The notes under the pieces are model-generated. The model was not told the DNA's origin, made no database searches, and saw only the letters and a program-made list of their open reading frames with translations. A stretch of DNA of 64,000 nucleotides from Hymenopellis radicata (lineage: Eukaryota; Basidiomycota; Agaricomycetes; Agaricales; Physalacriaceae). The stretch lies in NCBI GenBank assembly GCA_015501595.1, contig JADNRX010000195.1:1-64000 (forward strand), read 5' to 3'. The position numbers and the translations under genes are program-made. This document shows, one piece after another, positions 22,581 to 33,100 of the stretch; positions within the stretch are counted from its first letter, which is position 1, and each line of letters begins with the position of its first letter.

Positions 22581-24116
22581 TAGTGAACAGCCCGGGTCGG
22601 CCGGGGGTATTTAATCCTGACCCCGACCCCGACCCGCGACTTTACCCGACCCGCCAGTACGGGTGCGGGTCACCCGCTCATAGACCCACGGTTTGTGGGT
22701 CACCCGAGACCCTCGCAACCCTCACGCTTTTCGTGCCCGCCGACGACCCCCGAGCAATTGCGCGGGGGTTAGCGACGTGCACGATATGCATCGGCAAGGC
22801 CCCGGCTACTTGCGAGAGCAAGAACCGCGGCCCAACCAAGTGCAGAAAGGTATGGTGGGGGCATGGGAGGAAATGGTGGTGACGAGATGCTGTGTGCGGG
22901 GAGACAGCGAGCGCGAGTAGAAAGAGAAGAATATGAATACGTACCGTCTGGGGATAGAAGCGCCCGCGACGCCTTCCAGCCCCCAAAATCCACCCATTGC
23001 CTCGTTGGATGTAAGAACGAGACGGCGCGGGGGCTCATCCAGCCTCTTGAAGCCCGTCGTCGTCATCCAGAGATGCCGCAGCTCCGTCGAGGAGGCTTAC
23101 GCATTCGCGCTGCTCGATGAGAGAGCAGAGCGCGAAAAAGTAGTCCTTCGCGGCCTCATTTGAGGGCTTACGCGTCGAAATCGCGGCCAAGGAAGCGCCG
23201 TCGCAAGGACAGGATATCCGTGATGGTCGTCGTCGTCGTAGCCGGTAGAATTCTCATAGAAATGGCGCCGTCGTAAAGACGAGCACCAGAAACCCCATAA
23301 CGCATCGGGGGCGTAAATCCGGCAAGGCGGGGCGAATCCACGGCTAAGCGCACGCACGCGCTGTTCCGTAGGAGGGCGGCCTCGTCCCGAGGGCTTACGC
23401 CGGACTGGACATACTGTACCGTTTCGACCGTAAGTTCGCGGCATGTGACGCGTTATGCCGCGAACTTACAGGAAATAGGTTCGTTTTCAGGCACAAGGCC
23501 CAATTTGGAAGTCCCCCCGCAGGCGGGCCCGAAAAATTGCCGTTTTGGGCGATGCAGCCCTGAAATGAGGCCCCGTTACGCGTTATCATTAGCTCTAAGT
23601 TAGGTTCTGACGGCCGCATGACGTGTTATGCGAACATGCGGTCGAAACGGTACAGTAGTCGAAGTGGCGCCGTCACGAAGACGAGCGCATCAAAACACCC
23701 CGGAGCAAATCCAAGGGTGTGGCGGCCGGCGTACAGCCAAACACACCATCCAAAGCAGAGGACCACGAAGAGGAGAGAAGAGAAAAGCCCCAGAAGAAGT
23801 TCTAGGGCTGACGAGCATGACGACAACGTCGTGCTGTGGTGGGAAGAGGCAAGAGATGGCGATCACAACGACGTTGGCCTCGTTTGAGGCCAAATAAATT
23901 GTCAAAAATCCTTAAAATATGGAATTTTATAGAGGGAAGTGTTGGGCAAGTACTTGCCTTAAATACTTGCCACATGAAGTCCATACCAATATATGACCAC
24001 GGGTGACTACGGGTCCCGCGGGTCACACCGGGTTCTTGGACCGGCACCCCGACCCGTACCCGCATGCACCCCCACCCGCCACCCGGACCGGGTGGGCCGA
24101 CCCCGGCTGTTCACTA
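22581..24116 (+). mobile_element. Element F1 (same family as F2) nested in H1
   Basis: Ends TAGTGAACAGCCCGGGTCGG and CCGACCCCGGCTGTTCACTA; octamer ACTGTCAT on both sides (22573-22580, 24117-24124). It contains the palindrome CCCCCGAGCAATTGCGCGGG at about 22747 and repeated GGCTTACGC-N-GTCG phrases (23102, 23166, 23390) also found in F3. A1 is inserted at 23412. No transposase. Confidence 0.9.
23412..23657 (+). repeat. A-type TA-inserting MITE (A1)
   Basis: Termini CTGTACCGTTTCGACCG / CGGTCGAAACGGTACAG with TA; nearly identical to A2 (24904) and A3 (37731), including the GCATGTGACGCGTTATGC palindromic motif, so these are recent insertions. Confidence 0.95.
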
Positions 24117-24249
24117 ACTGTCATTAACCGCTAACCGGTTATTTTTCCGGTTAGGTTAGCGGTTATAACCAGTTATAACCGCTTTTCCAGTTTAACCGGT
24201 TATAACCAGTTAATAACCGGTTTAACCGATCATACTTCACTCAAAAAGG

Positions 24250-24328
24250 GCAGCAGGAGGGTTTGAACGCCCGCATACCGCACAGATTAGTTAGAAGTAT
24301 GACCCATTACCAACTGGGCCACCGCCGC
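24250..24328 (-). other. tRNA-like sequence (degenerate)
   Basis: On the minus strand GCGGCGG and CTGCTGC can pair as a 7-bp acceptor stem (two G-T pairs). An A-box-like TGGCCCAGTTGG, a GCCC/GGGT D-stem, a CATAC/GTATG stem and GTTCAAACCC (B-box-like) follow in order, then a T run. The T-stem is weak and the anticodon loop is too long, so it is not a standard tRNA. It lies beside the AACCGGTT palindromes, mirrored by the copy at 27481. Confidence 0.35.
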
Positions 24329-24903
24329 CGCAGAATATCATACTTGAGATGGGTTTTATAGTGAATCTCATTCCCATTAATACTAGTATAAGTGTATCCA
24401 ACAATAATGTTTAACGGACAGTCTAACAACAATGTTTAACGGACAGTCGAGAGATTTTTTCGGTAAGACAACACACTGCACAAATGTGCAGTGGTTATAT
24501 CCTATACGAAAAGCACCTCAACAGTCCAGGAATGTAAGCAAGATGGTGCATGCATGGTGCGTCATATGTAGAGGGTGAGAGAGAATCAGAATGTATGCAG
24601 CCCACATTGGTGGGGCTTAAGCGTCGCGAAAGATGCCATATTACTGTAATGAAGGTCAAAAAACCTCTACGGCGTCATTCTACACCATCGAGGCCATGAA
24701 CATGCAGAAGATAAATAAAAGCACGTACTGTTTCTTGGCTGTACGCATCTGCAACGCCACCCAGCCCAACTTCCAAATTATCACCTCTCTTCCTTCATCA
24801 TCCTCTCCTGGAGTTGCAAATCGTCGTTGTTGTGTTCCGGAGTCATTGTAGTCCTCTGCCGCTGTCACAAAGACAGCAGTGGTGCCTAGCACGAAACCTC
24901 AAC

Positions 24904-25150
24904 TACTGTACCGTTTCGACCGTAAGTTCGCGGCATGTGACGCGTTATGCCGCGAACTTACAGGAAATAGGTTCGTTTTCAGGCACAAGGCCCAATTTGG
25001 AAGTCCCGCCACAGGCGGGCCCGAAAAATTGCCGTTTTGGGCGATGCAGCCCTGAAATGAGTCCCCGTTACGCGTTATCATTAGCTCTAAGTTAGGTTCC
25101 GACGGCCGCGTGACGCGTTTATGCGAACATGCGGTCGAAACGGTACAGTA
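24904..25150 (+). repeat. A-type TA-inserting MITE (A2)
   Basis: Termini as in A1. Its right-hand TA (25149-25150) is also the left-hand TA of C2, so the two elements abut with one shared target dinucleotide. Confidence 0.95.
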
Positions 25151-25396
25151 CTGTAGCGTTTCAACCGCAAATTCACATAACGGGTCACGGGGGTCTTTGA
25201 AGTGAAGCTATACATACACCATAATGGGTCACGGACCACTTTAGCCAGGCACGAGCCTCCAAATAAGGAAATTTTAGGTCCCGCCTGCGGCGGAACTGTC
25301 CAAATAAGGCAATTTAAGGGTCTATGAAGCTGTTCGCTGTAACTTCACACCATAACGGGTCACAGACCATGAAGTTACGGTCGAAACGCTACAGTA
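25149..25396 (+). repeat. C-type TA-inserting MITE (C2)
   Basis: Termini CTGTAGCGTTTCAACCG and CGGTCGAAACGCTACAG, flanked by TA, with GGGTCAC subterminal motifs and the AGGTCCCGCCTGCGGCGG core. Similar to C3 at 26913. Confidence 0.9.
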
Positions 25397-25410
25397 ATAC
25401 CGCCTCGCCT

Positions 25411-26773
25411 GCCTGACAATTATCAGCATGGCAGAGGCGACAATTGTCAGGCTCTGAGTGGTCCCAGTGGTCGTTGATTTATCCTGTGGTGGTCAATAGC
25501 TCACTGCAGTAACAAAGAAAAAAAAAACGCATCTTTATGACGCCGCCTGCCTGCAGACAGTGCAGTGTCTAGTTCCATAACCAATACTGGAGTCCTCTAC
25601 CTAGCAAGGCTTCTCCGTCATTGTGGTTGAAGATTTGCAGCCTTGTTCAAGGGCTTACGCGTCCTGCGGGGCCGCCGGGGCTCTTCAAGCCCGCATATCC
25701 AGGAAAAATGGGCAAAAAAGAGGTAGATGAAAGAAGAAAGACGCCCGGAAGACCGGCGTCCCAAAGTCGAGTCATCGGGGTGCGGGCGTCTTGAGGTGGT
25801 GGTGGTTGAAGACAGAGATCACTTACTAAAATGCATCATGATCACCACTCGAATGATCAGTCCGTTAATCATTGATTACTTATGTGATCATTTAATCACT
25901 AGCAATAATATCTCTACCAGTTGTTCGACTGTCTTTTCAATCAAACAAGTATTCATTATAGATAGAAATATATTTTTTCTCACTTTCAAATAGTGTGCAT
26001 TGGGCTTAATATCAAAAGGAGAGGTTCCAAAAAAAGTTTCAGACAAATCCCCGGTACTTGATGATCTGATCACTAGTGTACAGATTGGATCCATATGGTG
26101 ATCAAAGGCTCATTCTCTCCCTTCAACCACCACCACTATCAAGCTAGTTCCTCGGTGATCAACTTTGTGTTGTCGCCTACTGTCTTGGAGACTGACTTTA
26201 TGTCATCTCCTTTAATCTGACTCTGTCTGCGGGCTTGAAGAGCCCTGGCGGCCCCGCAGGACGTGTAAGCCCTCGAACGAGGCTGCAAATCTTTAACCAT
26301 GATAATGGAGAAGCCTTGCTAGGCAAAGGACTCTGGTATTGGCTATAGAACTAGATACCGCACTGTCTGCAGGCAGGCGGCGTCATGAAGATGCATATTT
26401 TTTTCTTTGTTACTGCAGTACTGTACTATTACGACCTAGTCTTCATGGGGTGTTACCCGTTACGCATACTCTTCACAGATGTTGCTCTTCATTCAGGGTC
26501 CAATTTCCTTATATGGACAGGCGGGAGCGGCGGCTATTGCCGCCGCCTTAAAAAATTTCCTTTTTGAGCCTTACCTGGGGCCCAGTTTTGGCCGTTATGC
26601 GTTATGGTAGCATGAACTCTTCATTTCACAGGCCCCCGTTACCCGTTATGCGAAGACTTGCGTGTAATAGTACAGTACGCCTTGGCCTTGACCCTCACAG
26701 GATGAATCAACAACCACTGGGACTACTCAGAGCCCGACAATTGTCGCCTCTCCCGTGCTGACGATTGTCAGGC
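25411..26773 (+). mobile_element. Element K1 with ~285-bp terminal inverted repeats
   Basis: The arm 25411-25690 is repeated in reverse at 26225-26773 (interrupted there by B1), starting GCCTGACAATTATCAGCA and ending at AAGAGCC...GAAGCCCGC. The ~530-bp centre (25691-26224) has an 88-codon frame of no recognisable family and many GATCA motifs. Its termini differ from the CTGTA elements and the TSD could not be fixed. Confidence 0.75.
26419..26677 (+). repeat. B-type TA-inserting MITE (B1) in the right arm of K1
   Basis: Termini CTGTACTATTACGACC and (less regular) TGTAATAGTACAG with TA. Comparing both arms of K1 shows the insertion point behind TTACTGCAG. Confidence 0.9.
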
Positions 26774-26912
26774 GGCCTATAGATCGTAGTAGTTTATATC
26801 TCATCCCACCACCATTAGCACTCCCACCACCACTCCCAGCACCTTCACCACCACCTCCACTGCTCCCACCACCCACCACCCCACCCTCAGTCAGTGCTCA
26901 TGCACGGTTAAG

Positions 26913-27160
26913 TACTGTAGCGTTTCAACCATAGGTTCGCAGCTTGTGACCCGATATGCTGTGAACTTACAGCAAATAGGTTCATAGACCCTTAAATTCC
27001 CTTATTTAGACAGGCCCGCTGCAGGCGGGACCTGAAATTTCCGCTTTTGGATGCCTGTGCCTGGCTAGGAGGCTCTGTGATGCAATATGCAATATGTATA
27101 GGTTCGGTTCGTGGGGCTCCGTGACCCGATATGAGAATATACGGTCGAAACGCTACAGTA
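26913..27160 (+). repeat. C-type TA-inserting MITE (C3)
   Basis: Termini CTGTAGCGTTTCAACCATAG and CGGTCGAAACGCTACAG with TA; GTGACCCGATATG motifs near both ends. A CCACCA-rich stretch (26805-26885) precedes it. Confidence 0.9.
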
Positions 27161-27480
27161 TCCCTGTGCCATTGCCGGGGATGCTCATCGAGCATGAATG
27201 GATTTGTGGGGCATCCGTCTGTTAATCATTAAATAGTATGCATGTACTTTACGCACTTGCTATACCTATCAGAGTATGACTGGAGAGGAGCTATGATGTC
27301 TTTGATTGTTAATAAGAATAAGTCTGTCAATAATTTTTTGTTAGGAGTAGTGTGTCAGTTAATCATTTGACTTAGTAAGTGGCGTGCATGACCATTATGA
27401 GGTACATGCACGCAGTTACCATACTTGTTCGGGTGTGAGCAAAGAGGGCCTATGAGACCTAAAAATTGATAGAGCTTGCG

Positions 27481-27554
27481 GCGGCTGTGGCTCAGATGGA
27501 TGAGCTCCTGCTGTGTTTCAGCAGCAGTATGTGGGTTCAATTCCCACTCATGGC
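27481..27554 (+). other. tRNA-like sequence (degenerate, Asn-GTT-like loop)
   Basis: The order TGGCTCAGATGGATGAGC (A box, GCTC/GAGC D-stem), CTGCT-GTGTTTC-AGCAG (5-bp stem, loop with T at position 33 and GTT) and GTGGG-TTCAATT-CCCAC (perfect T-arm) is tRNA-like. The acceptor halves GCGGCTG and TCATGGC do not pair, so a functional tRNA is unlikely. It mirrors the one at 24250 across the interior of H1. Confidence 0.4.
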
Positions 27555-27837
27555 AACCTTCTTTTCAATTTTCTGGATTTGGTCGGTTAAACCGGTTATT
27601 AACTGGTTATAACCGGTTTAACCGATATAGCGGTTAGTGCGGTTGTAACCGGTCAATAACCCTAACTAGCGGTTATAGGATATCTGAAATATTTTTAAAC
27701 CTATAACCGTAACCACCTCTAACTGCTGAAACCGGTTAAGATCCTTAACCGTTATATCAGTTAGAGGTGGTTAGGTTAGGGTTAATGAGCGGTTACTAAC
27801 TGGTTAACTAACCTAACTTTCAAACCCTAAAGGTCGG

Positions 27838-27929
27838 TACCGAAACTTCCAGTCAGATCGATGCTCACCGTCTTGATGCAGGTTCAAGGACGTAAACCGG
27901 GAGACGCGTATGTTGGTGAGGCAGACTGA
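27838..27929 (+). pseudogene. HLP copy 3b, displaced 3' end
   Basis: TACCGAAACTTCC...CTTGATGCAGGTTCAAGGACG...GAGGCAGACTGA is the end of exon 6 of the HLP family, directly following the second AAGGTCGG of H1. It completes the gene whose body ends at 22469. Confidence 0.9.
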
Positions 27930-27966
27930 GGAGGAGCGACGTGAAGGGCTTCTGTTTTCTATAGAA

Positions 27967-28234
27967 TACTGTGCAATTTCATTCAATTCGTCAGTCACGG
28001 GTCACAACGGACCCAAAATCGACGAATTGTCACATGAGTCACACATTCTGGAGCATTTCGACGAATTTGGAAGGTGAAAATGGCCCAAAATGTGTAAAAT
28101 TTTGCGGAAAATCGACGAAAATGAAGAAATTTTTTCCCGCGGTCACGGCACCTTCGGCGCCGCGACGAATTCAGATTTTCGTCGCACCGGTCACACGTCA
28201 CAAGGTGCGACGAATTGAATGAAATTCCACAGTA
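27967..28234 (+). repeat. E-type TA-inserting MITE (E4)
   Basis: Termini CTGTGCAATTTCATTCAATT and AATTGAATGAAATTCCACAG with TA. The uninterrupted duplicate near 49835 reads TTCTATAGAATAAGAG, agreeing with insertion at the TA of AGAATA. Confidence 0.95.
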
Positions 28235-28476
28235 ATCGCCATTCGTCCACTCTTACTCGCTAATCGATTGAAGAAAACATGACTATGCATTGTAGACTGT
28301 TTATAAGGCTATAATGGCGGTAAGTAATACATACGGAGGCGAGGTTCGCACGAAGATCAGAAGTAAGCCTTGAAAGAGTCAGCCAACCTGTCGGCGCAAC
28401 AAGATGTTCGATGGGCATGTAAACAGTAAGCCTGAAGTACACAATCAGTTCCATAAGAAAACCGGCAAGATAAAAA

Positions 28477-28725
28477 TACTGTAGTGTTACGACCCCATGT
28501 TCACGTAACGTGTAACACGGGGTCGTGAACTGAACTAAATCATGCCCCATAACGTGTAACACTCCAAAATTTGTGCGTCGGGAGACCCAAAAAGGGAATT
28601 TCGGCTCCGGCGGCTGACACCGCCGCTCCTTTTATGGTATTCGAACCCTGAATGAACTAACAGTTTGTTAGTTCACGATCATAACGCGTAACGCCCCATG
28701 AACATGGGGTCGTAACACTACAGTA
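28477..28725 (+). repeat. D-type TA-inserting MITE (D2)
   Basis: Termini CTGTAGTGTTACGACCCCAT and ATGGGGTCGTAACACTACAG with TA. The duplicate at 50080-50100 is uninterrupted (AAATACTCATCGTGTCG), which fixes both ends and the TA duplication. Confidence 0.95.
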
Positions 28726-29429
28726 CTCATCGTGTCGTGATGAGAACATCTCCATCGACGAGCTCATCGACAAGAGCATACTTACTCCTCCAGACATCCG
28801 AACATGAGGGTCCAACTACGTGCACGAGTCGCACCACGTCTGACGGCTCCAGCGAGCCTCGGCAGACCATCCCAACAGCATCCCCCACATTCCTTCGACT
28901 ACATATCTTACTACATGTTCGTTCAAAGAAACAACATCGACGACGGCGTTCATTCGAGGTAAAACAGCTCTTTAAGACGTCCGCTCTCGAAGCAAGGAGT
29001 CGTTCAGGCCAGGAGAGTCAAATTCTCGCTGTCAAGCTCCTCAGAGTGTTGTCACTTGATGGCCGGTGATGGACGTGGAATGGAAGCAGCACCGATGACA
29101 GTTTAGTACGGCGTGATGGAGTCGTATTAACTCTTGACGTCGAGTTTATTCTGTTGAAGGTGTCAAGAAAGGAGTTATGTCGAGTTGACCGCGTATCTAT
29201 GAATGAGCGTTCGTCACGAGACGAGGCCACGATATCACCCTACAAGACAAATATCAAGATGCTGACTTGCTCGTCATTCACGGAATACTCACGGGAGAGG
29301 AGGTGAGAGAGATATAGCACCCACGGGGATGGAACAGAGGCTAAAAAGGGTGTCACATCCAGTGCGGATCCATTCCACAGGTGCGAAGCCGAATAGGCGT
29401 TGGAAGCGTCTCGTAGACATCGTCCCAAA

Positions 29430-30262
29430 ACCAAAGTCGAAGTGTGGCGTCGATTAGCTTAACGCGGGCGATATCCCAGCAGTGAGGGCTCGGCGGCGGA
29501 AACCCCGCTGCTCACTGCATTTAATGTGATAGCCGCTGAGACAATGAATTAGTGCAGGAATTGAGGCAGAACGAACTAAAACACCTAGTGAAGTTCGCCG
29601 CCTGAGCGTCCCAATCTGTCAGTATATGCGAATGCTCCAAGATCCAGTGCTTATTCGCCGTCTGAATCAACATCTCCAGAATTTTGATGACGGTAAGGCG
29701 GAGGGACTGCCAAAGAAACAGGCAGTATTAAGCGTCAAATTTATAGGAAGAATTCGAACCTTTTTGCTAGAAGGAAGCCTGACCCGGCGAGGCCCACACA
29801 CGCTATAGTCGTCGCGAAACGGGGGTATGTCCCAGACAGAGTGTTGTTCTTCCAGTCGATTGAACATGGGCTGAGGCGGAGGAAAAGCCGCCTCGACTAA
29901 TGCGATGCGGTGACCACAAGAAAGTGCGAAATACGAGGCAGGCCGTACGCTTTTGATGGACGAGCAGGTCTGATCTAAGCACAACAGGTCAAAATGCCAA
30001 CATCAAAATGAGGGAAAATATGCACCTTTTCGTCTAGACGAAGAGCCGGTCCCGCGAGGACAGCTATGACTATCCTACATTGAACAGTTGGTGGCCATGA
30101 CAGCGACGATGATTTCCTGCGTGTCGAAGACCCGTGGTGGCGGTAGCGTATATACTACATCGAATTGGCCTACAGTTCCACTGGAGCGCCGAAGGAAGCA
30201 AAATGCACGAAGTTGCGGACGTATTCGAAGCCAATATAGCACCCAATAGTTGGAAAATAGCA
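29430..30262 (-). repeat. Block R copy interrupted by element N1
   Basis: Starts AAGTCGAAGTGTGGCGTCGATTAGC; the minus strand reads ...LVEAAFPPPQPMFNRLEEQH... at 29850-29890, which is the best-preserved peptide of this family, with splice-like borders. It is cut at 30270 by N1 and resumes at 38095. The product is unknown. Confidence 0.5.
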
Positions 30263-30397
30263 CGAAAAAGCAAGGGGGTTCCGGAGATGCGGGCCGGTAT
30301 ACCAAGCAGGTAGGTAGGTCCGACCAAGGACTCGGAAAAAAGTTTTTTTTATATGTCATATTTTTCGCACTTTCTGTGTCAATTCAATGATATGCAC

Positions 30398-30550
30398 TAC
30401 TGTACTATTACGACCGTAGGTTCACAAATATTTATTTATTTTGACCTTCCCACGCCTGATAAGTGATCGGAGGCGTTTTCCGGGGTCCGATCAAGAGATA
30501 AGGAGGCCTTGTGACGTGTGACGTGAACATCCGGTCGTAATAGTACAGTA
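30398..30550 (+). repeat. B-type short MITE, 153 bp (B2)
   Basis: Termini CTGTACTATTACGACCG and CGGTCGTAATAGTACAG with TA, inside the left flank of N1 and upstream of its gene. Confidence 0.95.
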
Positions 30551-31959
30551 TATTATGATCTTTTAAGACATGTTTGGAGTCAATTTGCATCTGCGGCTGT
30601 GCCAATAAGCACGTTAGGCATGCAATTTCCCGATTAGGCAACTACCGCCCAGCTCTCCTTCTCTTAACGACAAACATGGCAGCCCACGAACCCGAGGATC
30701 AGGTAAGCTATTGATAGCAGCAGTATATTCATAACTAATGTAAGCTAGTTTGAAGACATGGGAGATGGTACGGCGAAATGTGCAGTATGTGGCGAGATTT
30801 TGAAGATAGGGGCCGGAGGCATAAAAAATCTCGTTAAGCGGCACGTAGGAACTGGTATATGCGGGAAAAACAAGGAGAAGAAGGAGAAGAAGGCCTTCGA
30901 TACCAAGAAGTACGGCAAACAAAGTGGGCTGAGTGCTTTTCTCCGGCCGAAAGCACCTCCAGTGCCAGCCCGTGTCGTGGCACCAGCTGTCATCAATCCC
31001 TTGCTCCCTCCAGCAACTCCAGTCGACTCTCCTGTACGCATACGACCTACTCCCTCTGCCATTGTTCCTCAGGATACACCTCGTTCCGTCGCAGTTCCAC
31101 CAAAAGCTGCGGCACTTCCCAAGCCGCCTCGTGTTACCATGCTGTTGTCCGACTTCAAAGCGATTATTGATGCCGTTGACATGTCGACTATCCCCGAATG
31201 TGAGGGTGATGACCCACTTGCAGCGTTTGGGCATCACCCGAGTACCTATATGCCGAATGGGATCCAGGGTGACGAGCTCTGGGAAGTGGGGTTGAATGCC
31301 ATCGTTCACCGCGTCTTTGGATGGGGAAAGACTCCAGAGAAAATCAAAGGAATGATTCAGGGTGGTATCCTTGGTGTCCGCAATTTCTACGACTTCGTGC
31401 AATACTTCGTTACGGATCGCAGTGTCGACATCGGACTGTTTAAGGAGAAGGTGGACGTCCTTCGCGATGCTCTGGATACATTGTAAGTGATAGAACGATT
31501 ACATTTAGAATGAACCTCACTGTTAATTAGTCCAAAATGTTCTGCGTCTCCTCCGCCGCCCGTTCACTCCGAAATCGATGACCTCGAATATGTCGACAAC
31601 CCGGTTCCACAATCCTCAGAACCTGCAGCTGCATTACATGAGATTATTGATGTTGATGCGCTGTCCGATGTGAGCGAGCCTACGACGTTCAATCATCAGC
31701 AAAGCTCGGACAATCATTGCATTGGCTTTCAACCTACATTTCCGCCAGGTTCATCCCCCCATTACGACTATCCATTCGCTCTTCATAGCAAGCTCAATCT
31801 TCCTTGGGATTACGCTGTCAAGAGAGGAGTCTTGACCCTACGTGCAACGGGTTGTAGAGGGAAGAGAGACGATGCCGCGAACTCCCCGCTTTGTGCGCGA
31901 TGTCGTATGCTCCCCATAAATTCAATTCTAGAGGGAATTATGAAGCGGATCACAGAGGG

Positions 31960-33100
31960 TAGGGTTTACAAGTCCGGTTGGGTCCGGTTGCGGTGCCCAA
32001 ATTTGGAAGGACCGGCAACCGCAACCGGTTGCCCAACCCGACTTTTCGCGTCAACCGTGGACCGCAACCGGTCCTCGACAAGGACCGGTTGCAACCGCGG
32101 TCTTTCACCGGTCCACAACCGGTTGGGACCGTGTATGGTCGCAACCAGTCGCGACCGGTTGAAACTGTGTACTCGCAGCATAATTTATGCCCGTTGGTGG
32201 CCCCCGAGCAATTGCGCAGGGGCTACCCAACGTGCATAAGCCACGGGGAGCAATGATGGGAGGTGGTGGGAAGGTAATGGGAGTGGTGGTGGGAAGGTGG
32301 GAGTGGTGATTGTCCTTCTTGACGCGTCGTTGTAGTCGTCATTGACGACACGTCATCGTTGCCTCCTCCTCCCAGTCATCCATCTCCTCCTCGCATCTGT
32401 CTCCTATGCATCTCGCGTCCATCTCATCCTCACATCCGTCCTCGCGTGCGTCTCCTCGCGTGCATCTCCCCATCGTGTTCGTCTCTTCTTCTTCCTCCTC
32501 CTCCTCTGCGTGTCTGCCACTTCTTCCTCCTCGTTGGCGCCCTGTCATCGTCGTGGTCGTCGTGGTCGTGGTGTTGTCGCGCTCTTGATGTTGTCGTTGC
32601 CGAGGAGATGACTTAAAGTCGTCTCCTCCTCCATTGATGTGCCGACTCAAAGTCGAGCACAGGTGCCGAAATCACCGACTTGAAGTCGAGTGATGCTGCC
32701 ATCGTCGCCGACTTATAGTCGAGCGACGGATGGTGATGGTGATGGTAGGAGAAACCAAGAGAGCCGACCCGATCGCATGCTTACGCGTACATTCGGATCG
32801 CGGCCCGAGTCGCCGGATCGCGAGATATTCCTCGCGTATGCCCGTTTGGGCGCTGCAAGTGCCCGTTGAACTTGCTAAAAATTTGTAAATTCATTTTAAA
32901 TAGATAGGTATATTAACCGGTTGAAACCGGTCTCAACCGGTTGTGTGTCGGTCCTAGAAAAAATGGCCAGACGTTCGGACCATCAACTGCAACCGGTTGG
33001 GACCGGCAACCGGTCCTTCAATAACCGGTCTAAAATCGGTTGCGGTCCGGTTGGGTTCACCGGTCCTACCCGGTCCTACCAACCGGACTTGTAAACTCTA
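31960..33100 (+). mobile_element. Element G1 inserted in the N1 transposase gene
   Basis: Ends TAGGGTTTACAAGTCCGGTT and (reverse) TAGAGTTTACAAGTCCGGTT; octamer ACAGAGGG on both sides (31952-31959, 33101-33108). Removing it restores the exon 3 frame exactly. GGTTGCGGTCC/AACCGGT palindromes fill both ends, the F-family palindrome (CCCCCGAGCAATTGCGCAGG) lies at about 32199, and CGACTTNAAGTCGAG occurs four times at 32608-32723. No transposase. Confidence 0.95.

Larger units (their letters stand above)
22470..27829 (+). mobile_element. 5.36-kb nested element H1 with 8-bp TSD
   Basis: Termini TAGGGTTTTAAGGTTAGGTT and (reverse) TAGGGTTTGAAAGTTAGGTT are flanked by the octamer AAGGTCGG (22462-22469 and 27830-27837), which in the uninterrupted 49.09-kb copy occurs once in the form GAGGTCGG followed by TACCG. 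Subterminal regions carry AACCGGTTATAACCGG-type palindromes at 24120-24240 and 27580-27820. No transposase frame is present. Inside are F1, A1, A2, C2, K1, B1, C3 and two tRNA-like sequences. TIR start and TSD length suggest a hAT-like non-autonomous element. Confidence 0.85.
27930..29400 (+). repeat. Block D copy 1 (HLP 3' flank, duplicated)
   Basis: Excluding E4 and D2 this aligns with 49780-50740. A 110-codon frame (from ATG 28740; its copy from about 50098) is kept in both, but the match extends outside it and I recognise no domain, so coding is doubtful. The minus strand also holds open frames. Product, if any, unknown. Confidence 0.5.

Noticed and set aside
27481..27554. Functional tRNA-Asn gene
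   Set aside because: The T-arm and anticodon arm are good but the acceptor halves do not pair, so it is reported only as tRNA-like.
28740..29069. 110-codon frame in block D as a gene
   Set aside because: It is kept in the duplicate, but similarity extends equally outside it and no domain or intron logic supports it, so it is only mentioned under block D.
32608..32723. CRISPR-like regular repeats in G1
   Set aside because: Only four 15-bp imperfect palindromes in a eukaryotic transposon; no array or cas genes.
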